Assembly (NCBI GenBank): GCA_016709875.1
Contig: JADJLZ010000001.1
Span: 310,001 to 374,000, forward strand
Direction: 5' to 3'
Source: Planctomycetota bacterium
Lineage (GTDB): Bacteria; Planctomycetota; UBA1135; GCA-002686595
Length of the DNA: 64,000 nt
In this document: positions 55,071 through 63,382 of the stretch, piece after piece
Position numbering within the stretch: position 1 is the stretch's first letter
How the letters are laid out: every line of letters begins with the position of its first letter
Translations under genes and position numbers: made by a program
Notes under the pieces: model-generated
What the model saw: only the letters and a program-made list of their open reading frames with translations
What the model was told of the DNA's origin: nothing
The model's database searches: none

Positions 55071-56098
55071 GCCTGCGCGTCGTGATCCTCGCGAGCCGCG
55101 ACGAAGCGCTCGCCCACGGCAGCGCGCAGGATGCGCTGGCGGTGCAAGCGCTCGACACGCAGCTCGACGCGCTCGAACGCGCGCTGGTCGAGCTCGGACA
55201 CGTGCCGCTGCGCGTCGAGGCCGAGCCCGACCTCGCGCGCACCGCGCACACGCTGCTCGCGCGCCGGCCGGAGCTTGTCTTCCACTGCGTCGAGTCGCTC
55301 GAGGGCGACGCGCGCGGAGAGGCGCTCGTGGCCGACATGCTCGCGCGCCTGGAGCTCGCCTGCACCGGGTCGCCCGCCCGCGCGCTCGCCGATGCGCTGC
55401 AGAAGCCGCGCGCGCGCGCGCTGCTCGAGGCGGGCGGCGTCGCGCTGCCGCGCGGATTCGTGCTCGAGCACGAGCAGGGAGCGCTGCCTGCCTGGTACGG
55501 GCCCGGCCGCTACCTCGTCAAGCCCGCGCACGAAGACGCGAGCCACGGCATCGAGCTCGAAAGCGTCGTTTCCACACTCGGGGCGCTGCGCGCGCGCGTG
55601 CGCCACGTGTGCCGCACCTACGCGCAGCCGGCGCTGGTCGAGGAGTTCATCGAGGGCCGCGAGTTCAACGTCTCGCTGCTCGGCAGCGGTGACGGCGCGC
55701 GCGTGCTGCCGCTGGCGGAGATCGATTTTCGCGAGTTCCCCGCCGGCCAACCCCGGCTCGTCACCTACGCCGCGAAGTGGATCGAGTCGAGCGCGGAATA
55801 CCGCGGCTCGCCGTCCGTGCCGGCGCAGGACCTCGAACCGCAGCTCGAGTCGCGCATCCGCGAGGCTGCCCTGCGCGCCTACCGCGCGCTGGGCCTCGCG
55901 GGCTACGGCCGCGTCGATCTGCGCCTGGATGCACACGGCCGGCCGCTGGTCCTCGACGTCAACCCCAACCCCGATCTCTCCCCCGACGCCGGCCTCGCCC
56001 GCGCCGCCCAACGCGAAGGCCTGAGCTATGCACGACTCGTCGACACGATCCTGCACGACGCCCTCGAGCGTGCGCCTGCGCGCGCTGCGCGAGGCTGA
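55067..56098 (+). CDS. ATP-grasp ligase (D-Ala-D-Ala ligase-like), second copy
   Basis: 343 residues from the GTG at 55067 (GTGA overlap). The layout parallels the preceding ligase: ELVFHCVESLEGDARGEALVADMLARLELACTGSPA (key FxxxESLxG...LxxxxxxxCTGS positions), YLVKPAHEDASHGIEL, ALVEEFIEGREFNVSLLG, and a metal loop DLRLDAHGRPLVLDVNPNPDLSPD. The two are clearly paralogous but divergent, so they probably act in sequence on different acceptors. The last 71 bases overlap the start of the next gene if that gene begins at 56028. Confidence 0.85.
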   Translation: MSLRVVILASRDEALAHGSAQDALAVQALDTQLDALERALVELGHVPLRVEAEPDLARTAHTLLARRPELVFHCVESLEGDARGEALVADMLARLELACTGSPARALADALQKPRARALLEAGGVALPRGFVLEHEQGALPAWYGPGRYLVKPAHEDASHGIELESVVSTLGALRARVRHVCRTYAQPALVEEFIEGREFNVSLLGSGDGARVLPLAEIDFREFPAGQPRLVTYAAKWIESSAEYRGSPSVPAQDLEPQLESRIREAALRAYRALGLAGYGRVDLRLDAHGRPLVLDVNPNPDLSPDAGLARAAQREGLSYARLVDTILHDALERAPARAARG

Positions 56099-56531
56099 CC
56101 GCGCGCCGCTCGAGGCGATCCTGCGCGCCACGCGGGCCTTCCGCGAGGACGAGATCCCCGTCGCGCTCGAATTGATCGACGCAGGCGAGGCCGCGGGCTA
56201 CCGCTTCCTGGTCGCCGAGTGCGACGAACGCGCCGCCGGCTACTGCTGCTTTGGCCGGGCGCCGCTCACGCTGGGCACCTTCGACCTGTACTGGATCGCC
56301 GTCGATCCGCAGTTGCACGGGCGCGGCATCGGCCGCGAGCTGATGCACGAGGCGGAGGCGCAGGTCGAGCGTGAGGGTGGCCGGCTGTTGCTGGTCGAGA
56401 CCTCCGACAAGCCGGCCTACGCGAGCACGCGCGCGTTCTACGAGCGCCTGGGCTACGCGCGCGAGGCGCACATCGCGCACTACTACGGGCCGGGCGACGG
56501 CAAGCTCGTCTACGCACGGAGGTTTGCATGA
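56028..56531 (+). CDS. GNAT-family N-acetyltransferase
   Basis: 167 residues from the ATG at 56028. A GTG at 56070 (VRLRALREADRAPLEAIL) is also a good start and would shorten the overlap. The GNAT core has LYWIAVDPQLHGRGIGRELMHEAEAQVE, the acetyl-CoA loop (Q/R-x-x-G-x-G/A), and YASTRAFYERLGYAREAHI, the C-terminal part of the fold. The size is that of an ordinary GNAT and much shorter than AblB, the known beta-lysine acetyltransferase partner of KamA, so it is not a clear AblB. It could acetylate the product of the ligases, or a protein. Overlaps the next gene by four bases. Confidence 0.85.
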   Translation: MHDSSTRSCTTPSSVRLRALREADRAPLEAILRATRAFREDEIPVALELIDAGEAAGYRFLVAECDERAAGYCCFGRAPLTLGTFDLYWIAVDPQLHGRGIGRELMHEAEAQVEREGGRLLLVETSDKPAYASTRAFYERLGYAREAHIAHYYGPGDGKLVYARRFA

Positions 56532-57061
56532 ACAAGCACGACAAGCAGGACGAACTCCCGGTCGAGAACCTCCAGACAGCGCGCTTCGAATGCGTGTTCC
56601 CGACCTGTGGCGGCATCTGCTGCCGCAACGGGCGCCCCGCGGTCGAAGCGGCCGAGGCACAGCGCATCCAGAAGAACCTGCCCAAGTTCCTCCCCCACCT
56701 GCGGCCGGCCTCGCGCAAGGTGGTCGAGGCCGATGGTTTCCTCACGCGCCGCACCAAGGAAGGCCTGCCGACGCTGGCGGTCAAGGACGGCTGGTGCGTG
56801 TTCGAGAACGAGGGCTGCGTGCTGCACAAGGTCGGCCTCGCCGAGGGCGAGAAGTTCCGCTACAAGCCCTGGCGCTGCGTGGTGTTCCCGCTCGAGCGCT
56901 CGAAGTCGGGGCGCTGGCACGTGCGCCAACACGGGCTGAAGGGCGAGGCCTGGGACCTGTTCTGCCTGGACCCCAAGGAATCGGAGAAGCGCGCGGCGGA
57001 CACGCTCGGCGACGAGCTCGAGCACGCGCGCGAGACCGAACGACGACTGCGCAAGCGCTGA
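56528..57061 (+). CDS. Cysteine-cluster protein (DUF3109/YkgJ-like)
   Basis: 177 residues with FECVFPTCGGICCRNGRPAV near the N-terminus (three Cys plus Cys-Cys), then CVFENEGCVLHKVGLAEG, PWRCVVFPLE and FCLDP. This is the pattern of DUF3109/YkgJ zinc- or iron-sulfur-binding proteins of unknown activity. It ends with a helix rich in Arg/Glu. It starts on the stop of the GNAT gene (ATGA) and is the last gene of the kamA operon, ending 7 bases before the convergent rodA. A metal role is inferred from the eight conserved cysteines. Confidence 0.75.
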   Translation: MNKHDKQDELPVENLQTARFECVFPTCGGICCRNGRPAVEAAEAQRIQKNLPKFLPHLRPASRKVVEADGFLTRRTKEGLPTLAVKDGWCVFENEGCVLHKVGLAEGEKFRYKPWRCVVFPLERSKSGRWHVRQHGLKGEAWDLFCLDPKESEKRAADTLGDELEHARETERRLRKR

Positions 57062-57068
57062 GCCGCGC

Positions 57069-58274
57069 TCAGGCGCGGAACGAGTCGCGGTCGAGCGAGG
57101 GTTCGCGGTTGGCCGCGAGGCCCAGGCACAGGCCCAGCGCGAGCATCGTCGCCATCATCGACGAGCCGCCGGTGGAGAAGAGCGGCAGCGGAATGCCGGT
57201 CAGCGGGACCAGACCCAGGTTCACGGCCGCGTGGATGAACAGGTGCGCCGAGAAGTACAGGCCGATGCCCGCGACGGCCAGGCGCGAGAAACGATCGCGC
57301 AGCCGACTCGCACTGCCCAGGATCGCCGCGACGAGCAGCGCGTAGACACCGAGGATCAACGTCGTGCCGAGCCAGCCCGATTCCTCCGACACCACGGCGA
57401 AGATCGAATCGCAGTCGCGCTCGGGCAGGTGGCCGGCCGTGTTGGCGATGCCCTCGCCCAGGCCCGCGCCGGAGAGGCCGCCGTTCCCGATCGCGACGCG
57501 CGCGTGGTAGGCGTGGAAGGCGGCGCCGCTCTTGCCGTCGATCAGGTCCTCGGCCGCGAAGCTCTGCACCCAGGTGTTCACGCGCCGCAGCTGGTACTCG
57601 TGCACGAAGTGGAACTTCACGAGGCCCGCGCCGAGCAGCAGCGCCAGCACGAGGAAGCGCGCCAACACCCCCGCGCGCGCGCCGGCGATGTAGAGCATCC
57701 CGAGCGTCACCGGCACGAGGCTGAGCGCGGTGCCCAGGTCGGGCTGGCGCGCGACGAGCGCCATCGGGACGAGCGCGACGGCGAGCGGCGGCCCCCAGTC
57801 GCGCGGCTTCGCGAGCTTGTTCTTGTACAGGATGCGCGCGAGCATCAGCACCACGCCGATTTTTGCCAGCTCCGAGGGCTGCAGGTCGAAACCGGTCCCG
57901 GGCACCGTGATCCAGCGCTTGGCGCCGTTCAAGCTGTGGCCGACGAAGGGCAGCGCGACGAGCAGCCCCAGGCAGGCCGCGTACACCAGCCAAGCCTGGC
58001 GCGCGATCCAGCGCGCGCGCAGCGAGAGGCCGAGCACGAGGAAGGGCAGCGACAGCAGCACCTTGACCACGTGGTTGTCGAAGTCGACCGATTCCTTGGG
58101 CGGCCGGTCGTAGAGGATGTCCGCCGTGTGCATCGCGTGCACGAAGGCCAAGCCCAGGCACAAGAGCACGAGCGCGAGGAAGAGCACGTGCCAGTCGAGC
58201 GAGCCCCAGCGCACCGCGCGCAGCGAAACGATGTGCGCGAAGGCCCCGCGCCGGCGCTCGGAGGCCTCTTTCAT
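57069..58274 (-). CDS. rodA: Rod-shape peptidoglycan glycosyltransferase RodA
   Basis: 401 residues from the ATG at 58274, which overlaps the PBP2 stop. About ten membrane helices. SEDS-family marks are GAKRWITVPGTGFDLQPSELAKI, LVARQPDLGTALSLVPV, VAIGNGGLSGAGLGEG, and the C-terminal VSEESGWLGTTLI and GIPLPLFSTGGSSMM. RodA polymerises lipid II into glycan strands with PBP2 during lateral wall growth. Last gene of the mreB-mreC-mreD-mrdA-rodA operon. It is close in size to RodA of other bacteria. The organism therefore makes peptidoglycan by the elongasome. Confidence 0.93.
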   Translation of the reverse strand: MKEASERRRGAFAHIVSLRAVRWGSLDWHVLFLALVLLCLGLAFVHAMHTADILYDRPPKESVDFDNHVVKVLLSLPFLVLGLSLRARWIARQAWLVYAACLGLLVALPFVGHSLNGAKRWITVPGTGFDLQPSELAKIGVVLMLARILYKNKLAKPRDWGPPLAVALVPMALVARQPDLGTALSLVPVTLGMLYIAGARAGVLARFLVLALLLGAGLVKFHFVHEYQLRRVNTWVQSFAAEDLIDGKSGAAFHAYHARVAIGNGGLSGAGLGEGIANTAGHLPERDCDSIFAVVSEESGWLGTTLILGVYALLVAAILGSASRLRDRFSRLAVAGIGLYFSAHLFIHAAVNLGLVPLTGIPLPLFSTGGSSMMATMLALGLCLGLAANREPSLDRDSFRA

Positions 58275-61200
58275 CGCTGCACGTCCTCGCCCAGCGCGTA
58301 GCGCTTCACGGCCTCCTCGTGCAGGAGCTGCGCCGTGACCCACACGGCACTCTTGCTGGCTGTCTCGGAGACCTCGTGCAGGTAGACGACCACGATCGCA
58401 CGCGGATTCTCCGCGGGGAACCAGCCCGAGATCCAGGCGTGCTTGCGCGACTTGTCGGCCAGCATGTCGGCGCGATCGGCGTCGGTCAGCTCCTTCGAGT
58501 CCTTGAATGCGCCGAGGTCGGCGCTGCCAGTCTTGCACGCGAAGCTGAAACCCAGGTCGTGCAACGGGTCCGCGCTCGCCGTGCCGCGTTCGACGACGCC
58601 CACCATCGCGCGCCGCACGAAGGCCAGCACGTCGGGCGCGATCCCCAGCGGCCGCGCGCGGTGCGGCACCTCGTGCCCGCCGATCGAGGCGACCAGGCGC
58701 ACGTCGGGGAGCTCGCCAGTGACCAGGCTCGCCGTCGCGCGCGCGACCTGCATCGGCGTCGCCTCCATCGGCATCAACCCGCACGAGAAGCGCATCGCGG
58801 TGCTCAGGTCCGCAAGCTCCCCGGGCAGCGCCTCGGGCTTGGGGATGTGGAAGTCCTCGTGGATCCCGTGGCCCCCGTCGCCCGCGAGATCGCCGATGCC
58901 CGTCGGCTCGTCGAAGCCGAACAGGTGCGCCATCGCGAGGAACTGCTCGGGCGTGTAGAACTTCTCGCCCACCTGCCCGAAGTACGCGTTGCACGAGTGC
59001 ACCAGCGCGTCCTCGAGCGCGAGCACGCCGTGGTGGTGGCAGTGGATCGTGCGGTAACCCCAGCCCTTCTCGAGCGGCAGGCAGCCGAATTGCGTGCCCT
59101 CCGTCAGGCCCAGCCGGTCGAGCGCGTACGCCGCGACGAAGGGCTTGAAACACGAGCCCGGCGGGTTCGAGGTCGGCATCTGGAGCGTGCGCTCGCGCAG
59201 GAACGAGTGCTCGGCGTCGCGGCCGGGGGTGCGCGGCAGTCCGCCGCGGCTGGGCACGCTCGCGGCCGCGAGCAGATCGCCCTCGGGCGTGAGCAGCACG
59301 ATCGCGCCGACGGGAAACTTGCACCACAGCTGATCGCTCTCGTCCCCGTTCGGCATCACGGGATGTTCGAGCACCGCCTGCGCCGCGCGCTGCAGCGCAC
59401 TGTCGAGCGTGAGCTTCACCTCCGCGCCGTCGACCGGTGGCCGCACGAGATCCGCCTCGGCGGCCTGCGCCTCGTCGGCGAGCGAGAAGGACTGCTCATA
59501 GCCGTCGCGGCCGCGCAGTTGCTTGTCGAGCCAGGCCTCGACACCTGTCCCTCCGGTCCAATCGTCCTGGCGCAGGAGCTCGGTCGCGAGCTCGCGCATC
59601 TCGGCCTGCTCTTCGCTGCTGCGCACGAGCTTGGCGCGCAGCTCCGCCAATCGCCCGCGCTCGCGCCGTTCCGCGAGCAGATCCGAGAGCCGCGGACGGC
59701 GCACGTTCCCCACCAGCCCGGTCGCGACACCGACGCCCGCGGCATCCTGCTCGGGATGCACGCGCACGGTGACGGGCATGGCACGGAAGCCGTCGTAGTC
59801 CGCTGCGCCGCGTGTGACGAGTTCGACGAGGTCCCAGCTCGGCTGCTTGCAGACCACCGCGGGGCGCGTGCTGCGGTCGAGCAGCAGGAAGCGCTCGGCG
59901 TCGGTCGCGCGCGAGAGGCGCTCCTCGGCGAAGGCGAAAGGTCCGCGCACCCCCGACTGCTCGCGCATGCGCTCGAGGTCGCGCGCGAGCTCGTCCTGGA
60001 AGTGCGACTCGAGCGCGAAGAAGAGGCCCGTGAGCTCGATGCGCGCTTCGTCGCCGTCGAGCCGGCTGCCGCGCGACGCGAAACGGCGCCAGCGCTGGGC
60101 CGATTCGAGCGACCCGACCGGCGGTTTCCAGTCCGGCGCGACGGCCGTCATCTCCGGCGTGAGCTCGGTGCCGTGCGCGAGGTCGGTCAGCGCGCCGACC
60201 AGGCGCCAGCGGTCATCTTCCTCGTGCGCGAGGTCCTCGAGCCCCTGACTCTGGAAGGGCAGCGCCGCGCGGCGCGAGGACGAATCGCCTGCGCCGGGGA
60301 CGTCCTCGAAGATCGAGTCGAGTTCGAACTCGACACACGGCTCATCGAACTCGCGCCACGAGCGCGGACGGTCGTCCGTGCCGCGCAGATCCTGATCGCC
60401 CGAGGCCCACAAGAGCGCGAGCTCGGACAGCATCCGATCCGCGCGGCGCGTGACGATCGGCTCGGACTGCGTGCGCGTGAGCACGCGCGGCAACAGCACG
60501 CTGGTCGCGATGCGCTCCCAGCGCTCGCGCCGCGTGGAACTCCACTCCGAGAGTCGCGCCGCATCCCAGCGCAGCGCGCGGCCGATCCAGGCCGTGTCGA
60601 AGAACTCCTCGAGCAGCTGCGTGCGCAGCCGTCCGGGGTCGAAGCCAGCCGCCTCGCGGAAGAGCGCGTTGGCCGCGTCGTCCTCGATCGCGCGCCGCTC
60701 GCCCTCGAGCAGCTCGAGCAGCCGCGCGAGCGGCGTCGCGCCGTCGCCGGTGCGTCCGCCGTCGTGCTCGACGAGCTCGGCCAGGTGCGCGAGGCGCTCG
60801 CGCGCGACGCGCAGGCGCTCGAGCAGATCCTTCTCGAGGTCGCTCGCCGGCAGGCCACGTGAGTGCGCCGCGAGCGCGAGCAGGGTCCAGCCGACCTCGG
60901 GCGATTCGGGCTTGGGCGTCAGGCACTTGCGCTGTCGGGCGGGCAGCTCGAGCAACTCGGCCGCGTAGAAGCGCAGATCGCCCGCGCGCCGGTCGCGCAA
61001 CTCCAATCGCGCGTCTTCGGGCGTGAGCTCGGCGCTCGAGCGCGGATCGAGCGAGGCGCCCTTGGCGAAGGCGTAGAGCTGCTGCGGCGTGAGCTCGACC
61101 AGCTGGCGCGCCCAGTCCTCCAGATGCGCCTCCGCCTCCGCGAGCCCGACCGCTCGCAACTCGAGCGTCGAACGCGCGTGCGCGATCTGCGCGACCGGGC

Positions 61201-61453
61201 TGCCGCGGCGGAAGTCGCGGTAGCACAGGCGCAACTCGAAGCGGTCCTCGTCGCGGGCGAGCACGCTGCCGTTGCGGTCCAGGATCGAGCCGCGGTGGTA
61301 GGGCACGAGCTCGGAGCTCTGCAGCATGCCAGCGGCCTCGGCGGCCCAGACCGGATGCTCGAGCACCTGCACCTGGAACGCGCGGCCGAGCAGCACGAGC
61401 AGCCCCAGCCCGAGCACCGCGAGCAACGGCCCGACGCGCCGCTGCGCTACCAC
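58271..61453 (-). CDS. mrdA: Penicillin-binding protein 2 with a very large N-terminal insertion
   Basis: 1060 residues from a GTG at 61453 that overlaps the mreD end. A membrane helix (PLLAVLGLGLLVLLG) is followed by YHRGSILDRNGSVLARDE, the start of the PBP2 pedestal. From about residue 85 to 545 there is a charged, low-conservation insertion, then VEAWLDKQLRGRDG and VKLTLDSALQRAAQAVLE return to the family. The transpeptidase motifs are complete: SCFK (SxxK, about residue 767), SCN (SxN, about 821) and KTGS (about 972). Ordinary PBP2 has about 630 residues, so roughly 430 are extra. It crosslinks the glycan made by RodA. Confidence 0.85.
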   Translation of the reverse strand: MVAQRRVGPLLAVLGLGLLVLLGRAFQVQVLEHPVWAAEAAGMLQSSELVPYHRGSILDRNGSVLARDEDRFELRLCYRDFRRGSPVAQIAHARSTLELRAVGLAEAEAHLEDWARQLVELTPQQLYAFAKGASLDPRSSAELTPEDARLELRDRRAGDLRFYAAELLELPARQRKCLTPKPESPEVGWTLLALAAHSRGLPASDLEKDLLERLRVARERLAHLAELVEHDGGRTGDGATPLARLLELLEGERRAIEDDAANALFREAAGFDPGRLRTQLLEEFFDTAWIGRALRWDAARLSEWSSTRRERWERIATSVLLPRVLTRTQSEPIVTRRADRMLSELALLWASGDQDLRGTDDRPRSWREFDEPCVEFELDSIFEDVPGAGDSSSRRAALPFQSQGLEDLAHEEDDRWRLVGALTDLAHGTELTPEMTAVAPDWKPPVGSLESAQRWRRFASRGSRLDGDEARIELTGLFFALESHFQDELARDLERMREQSGVRGPFAFAEERLSRATDAERFLLLDRSTRPAVVCKQPSWDLVELVTRGAADYDGFRAMPVTVRVHPEQDAAGVGVATGLVGNVRRPRLSDLLAERRERGRLAELRAKLVRSSEEQAEMRELATELLRQDDWTGGTGVEAWLDKQLRGRDGYEQSFSLADEAQAAEADLVRPPVDGAEVKLTLDSALQRAAQAVLEHPVMPNGDESDQLWCKFPVGAIVLLTPEGDLLAAASVPSRGGLPRTPGRDAEHSFLRERTLQMPTSNPPGSCFKPFVAAYALDRLGLTEGTQFGCLPLEKGWGYRTIHCHHHGVLALEDALVHSCNAYFGQVGEKFYTPEQFLAMAHLFGFDEPTGIGDLAGDGGHGIHEDFHIPKPEALPGELADLSTAMRFSCGLMPMEATPMQVARATASLVTGELPDVRLVASIGGHEVPHRARPLGIAPDVLAFVRRAMVGVVERGTASADPLHDLGFSFACKTGSADLGAFKDSKELTDADRADMLADKSRKHAWISGWFPAENPRAIVVVYLHEVSETASKSAVWVTAQLLHEEAVKRYALGEDVQR

Positions 61454-61974
61454 CGGCGGCTCCGCAGCGGGCTCAGCCCCGGAAGTTGCGCGAGCAACGG
61501 ACCCGCGACGAGCGCCAGCACGCCCGAGCTGAGCGCGATCAGCGCCAGCGGCAGCACCGGCGGCTCGAAGCCGGCGAGCGAACCGTGCGCCCAGTAGGTG
61601 CGCGCGCAGCAGGCGAGGAAGATCCACAGATCGCAGGCAAAGATGCACAGCACCGCGACGACTCCGCGCAAGAGCGGCGCGCTGATCTCGAGCGAGGAGC
61701 GCAGCGCCATCACGAGCAGCGCGAAGCCCAAGAGACCCGAGAGCTGCACCAGCGGCGGCTCGCTCGAGAAGGCCGAGCGTACCAGCGCCGCGAGCACGCC
61801 CGCGATCCACGCGTCGCGCTCCTCCATGCGCGCGAGCAGCGAGAAGAGCAGCACCAGGCCGAGTTCGGGGAACCACATCGCGGTCCCCCCGCGCGCGAAC
61901 TGGCCCTGCAGCGCGAAACACACGAGCAGCCACGCGCCGAAGGCGACCCAGGCCAGGCGTCGTTCGCCGTTCAC
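61447..61974 (-). CDS. mreD: Rod-shape protein MreD
   Basis: 175 residues from a GTG at 61974 that overlaps the mreC stop (GTGA). Five or so hydrophobic helices. PELGLVLLFSLLARMEERDAWIAGVLAALVRSAFS is the most MreD-like stretch (seen by its FPxxxL...R....GF-type positions). MreD is poorly conserved and the call depends mostly on the size, helix count and position between mreC and mrdA. It links MreC and the wall-synthesis enzymes at the membrane. Confidence 0.75.
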   Translation of the reverse strand: MNGERRLAWVAFGAWLLVCFALQGQFARGGTAMWFPELGLVLLFSLLARMEERDAWIAGVLAALVRSAFSSEPPLVQLSGLLGFALLVMALRSSLEISAPLLRGVVAVLCIFACDLWIFLACCARTYWAHGSLAGFEPPVLPLALIALSSGVLALVAGPLLAQLPGLSPLRSRRW

Positions 61975-63314
61975 GGCTCCTCTCCCCCGAGGCGTTCCCC
62001 GGTCCAGGCCTCGAGCGCGGTCCCGAAACGGCCGGCCGCCGGTCTGCGCAGCACCAGCGTGTGGGCGCCCTCGCCCACGGGGAGTTCGGCGCTGCCCAGG
62101 TACAAGCCGGGCGGGATGCCGCGCTCGCCCGAGCTCGTGTAGAGCTGCGCGGAGCGCGCGTGTTGGCCGAGTTCGCGTGCGAGCTCCGCGCTCTCCTCCC
62201 AGGCGAGGTAGACCAGCGAGCGCGAGACGTCGCAGCCGAGCGAGAGCACGCGGCCCAGGTGCAGCGGGCCGTAGCGGTCCTCGACGCTTGCGAGCACGAG
62301 CAGCCGGAAGCCCGGGTTGCCCAGGCACTCGACCTCGCTCGAGAACAGGCCCGCGTGCGAGATGCGCCCGACGAACTCCGGGCCGCGCGCAACCGCGGCG
62401 CCCTCGCGCAGGCCCGTGCGCGATCCGCCGAGCAGTTGGCGCGTCTCGCTCCAGGGCGAGAGCATGCCGTCGAGCGTGGCGCGTACCGGAATCCACGCCG
62501 CGGCATCGAAGGGGTCCTGCGCGAGCAGCTCGCCCGCCGGCGCGCGCTCGGGCGGGCAGAGCACGAAGACCTGGCTGAACCCGCCGCTGTAGTCGAGCAC
62601 CGGCTCGACGGCCCAGGCCCGCCGCGTGCCAAGCTCCAGCGGCACGAGCGTGCCGAGGCGGTAGCCCTCCGCGAGCGTGCTCCACTCGCCGCCCGCGGCC
62701 GCGTCCTCGTGCACGCGCAGCTCGCGCTCCGCGCCCGGTGTGCTCTGCAGCGCGCGCACGGCGAGCAGGCGCGAGTGCCCGCCCGAGTGCTCCGCCCGCG
62801 CGAGCCCGCCCACGACGAGTTCGAGCTCGCCCGCGCGCGCGCCCACGCGCGCGTGCGAAGCGGTGACGAGCTCGACGCGCGCCTCGCCGCGCGCGAGCGC
62901 GCCGCTGGCAGCGCGGCCGACCTCGAGCACGCTGCCGACGTAGACGTCTCCGCACACGACCGGCATGCCGGGCAGGACCGACGCCTCGGGCGGAAAGCGC
63001 ACGACGACGAGATCGGCGCGCTCCTGTGAACGGTCGATCACCTGTGCGTGCACGAGACCGCGCCGAGCGACGAGCGACGCGTCCGCCGGCTGCGCTTCCT
63101 GCTGCTCGGCGATCAGGAGTTCGCGCACGCGCGCGCGGCTCTCACCATCGCTCGAGGCGTGCACGCTCGAGAACCACGAGAGCGGCAGCGCAATCCGGCC
63201 GAGCTGCCGCGCCGGCTCGAAACACAGATCCGCGAGTCGCTCGACCAGACCGATGGGCCGAAAGGCCAGCGCCGCCAGCGCCAGCCAGATCACGACGATC
63301 GTGCTCCTGCCCAT
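61971..63314 (-). CDS. mreC: Rod-shape protein MreC
   Basis: 447 residues from the ATG at 63314, which has GGGGGG four to nine bases upstream. Upstream frame residues show no conservation. One membrane helix (about 3-20) and a helical/coiled stretch (about 60-85) lead two beta-rich periplasmic lobes: RGLVHAQVIDRSQERADLVVVRF, PGMPVVCGDVYVGSVLEVG, and GLREGAAVARGPEFVGRISHAG. At about 450 residues it is longer than typical MreC (about 280-370), with extra sequence in the second lobe. Recruits PBP2 to the elongasome. Between mreB and mreD. Confidence 0.8.
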   Translation of the reverse strand: MGRSTIVVIWLALAALAFRPIGLVERLADLCFEPARQLGRIALPLSWFSSVHASSDGESRARVRELLIAEQQEAQPADASLVARRGLVHAQVIDRSQERADLVVVRFPPEASVLPGMPVVCGDVYVGSVLEVGRAASGALARGEARVELVTASHARVGARAGELELVVGGLARAEHSGGHSRLLAVRALQSTPGAERELRVHEDAAAGGEWSTLAEGYRLGTLVPLELGTRRAWAVEPVLDYSGGFSQVFVLCPPERAPAGELLAQDPFDAAAWIPVRATLDGMLSPWSETRQLLGGSRTGLREGAAVARGPEFVGRISHAGLFSSEVECLGNPGFRLLVLASVEDRYGPLHLGRVLSLGCDVSRSLVYLAWEESAELARELGQHARSAQLYTSSGERGIPPGLYLGSAELPVGEGAHTLVLRRPAAGRFGTALEAWTGERLGGEEP

Positions 63315-63382
63315 GCATCCCCCCCACGGCTGTCGTGCACGATTCCCGCCGCGCACCCGCCGTCCCTATCGCCGGCGCGAGC

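Noticed and set aside
56028..56531. AblB beta-lysine acetyltransferase as the GNAT identity
   Set aside because: The protein is about 167 residues, much shorter than AblB, and is separated from kamA by two ligase genes.
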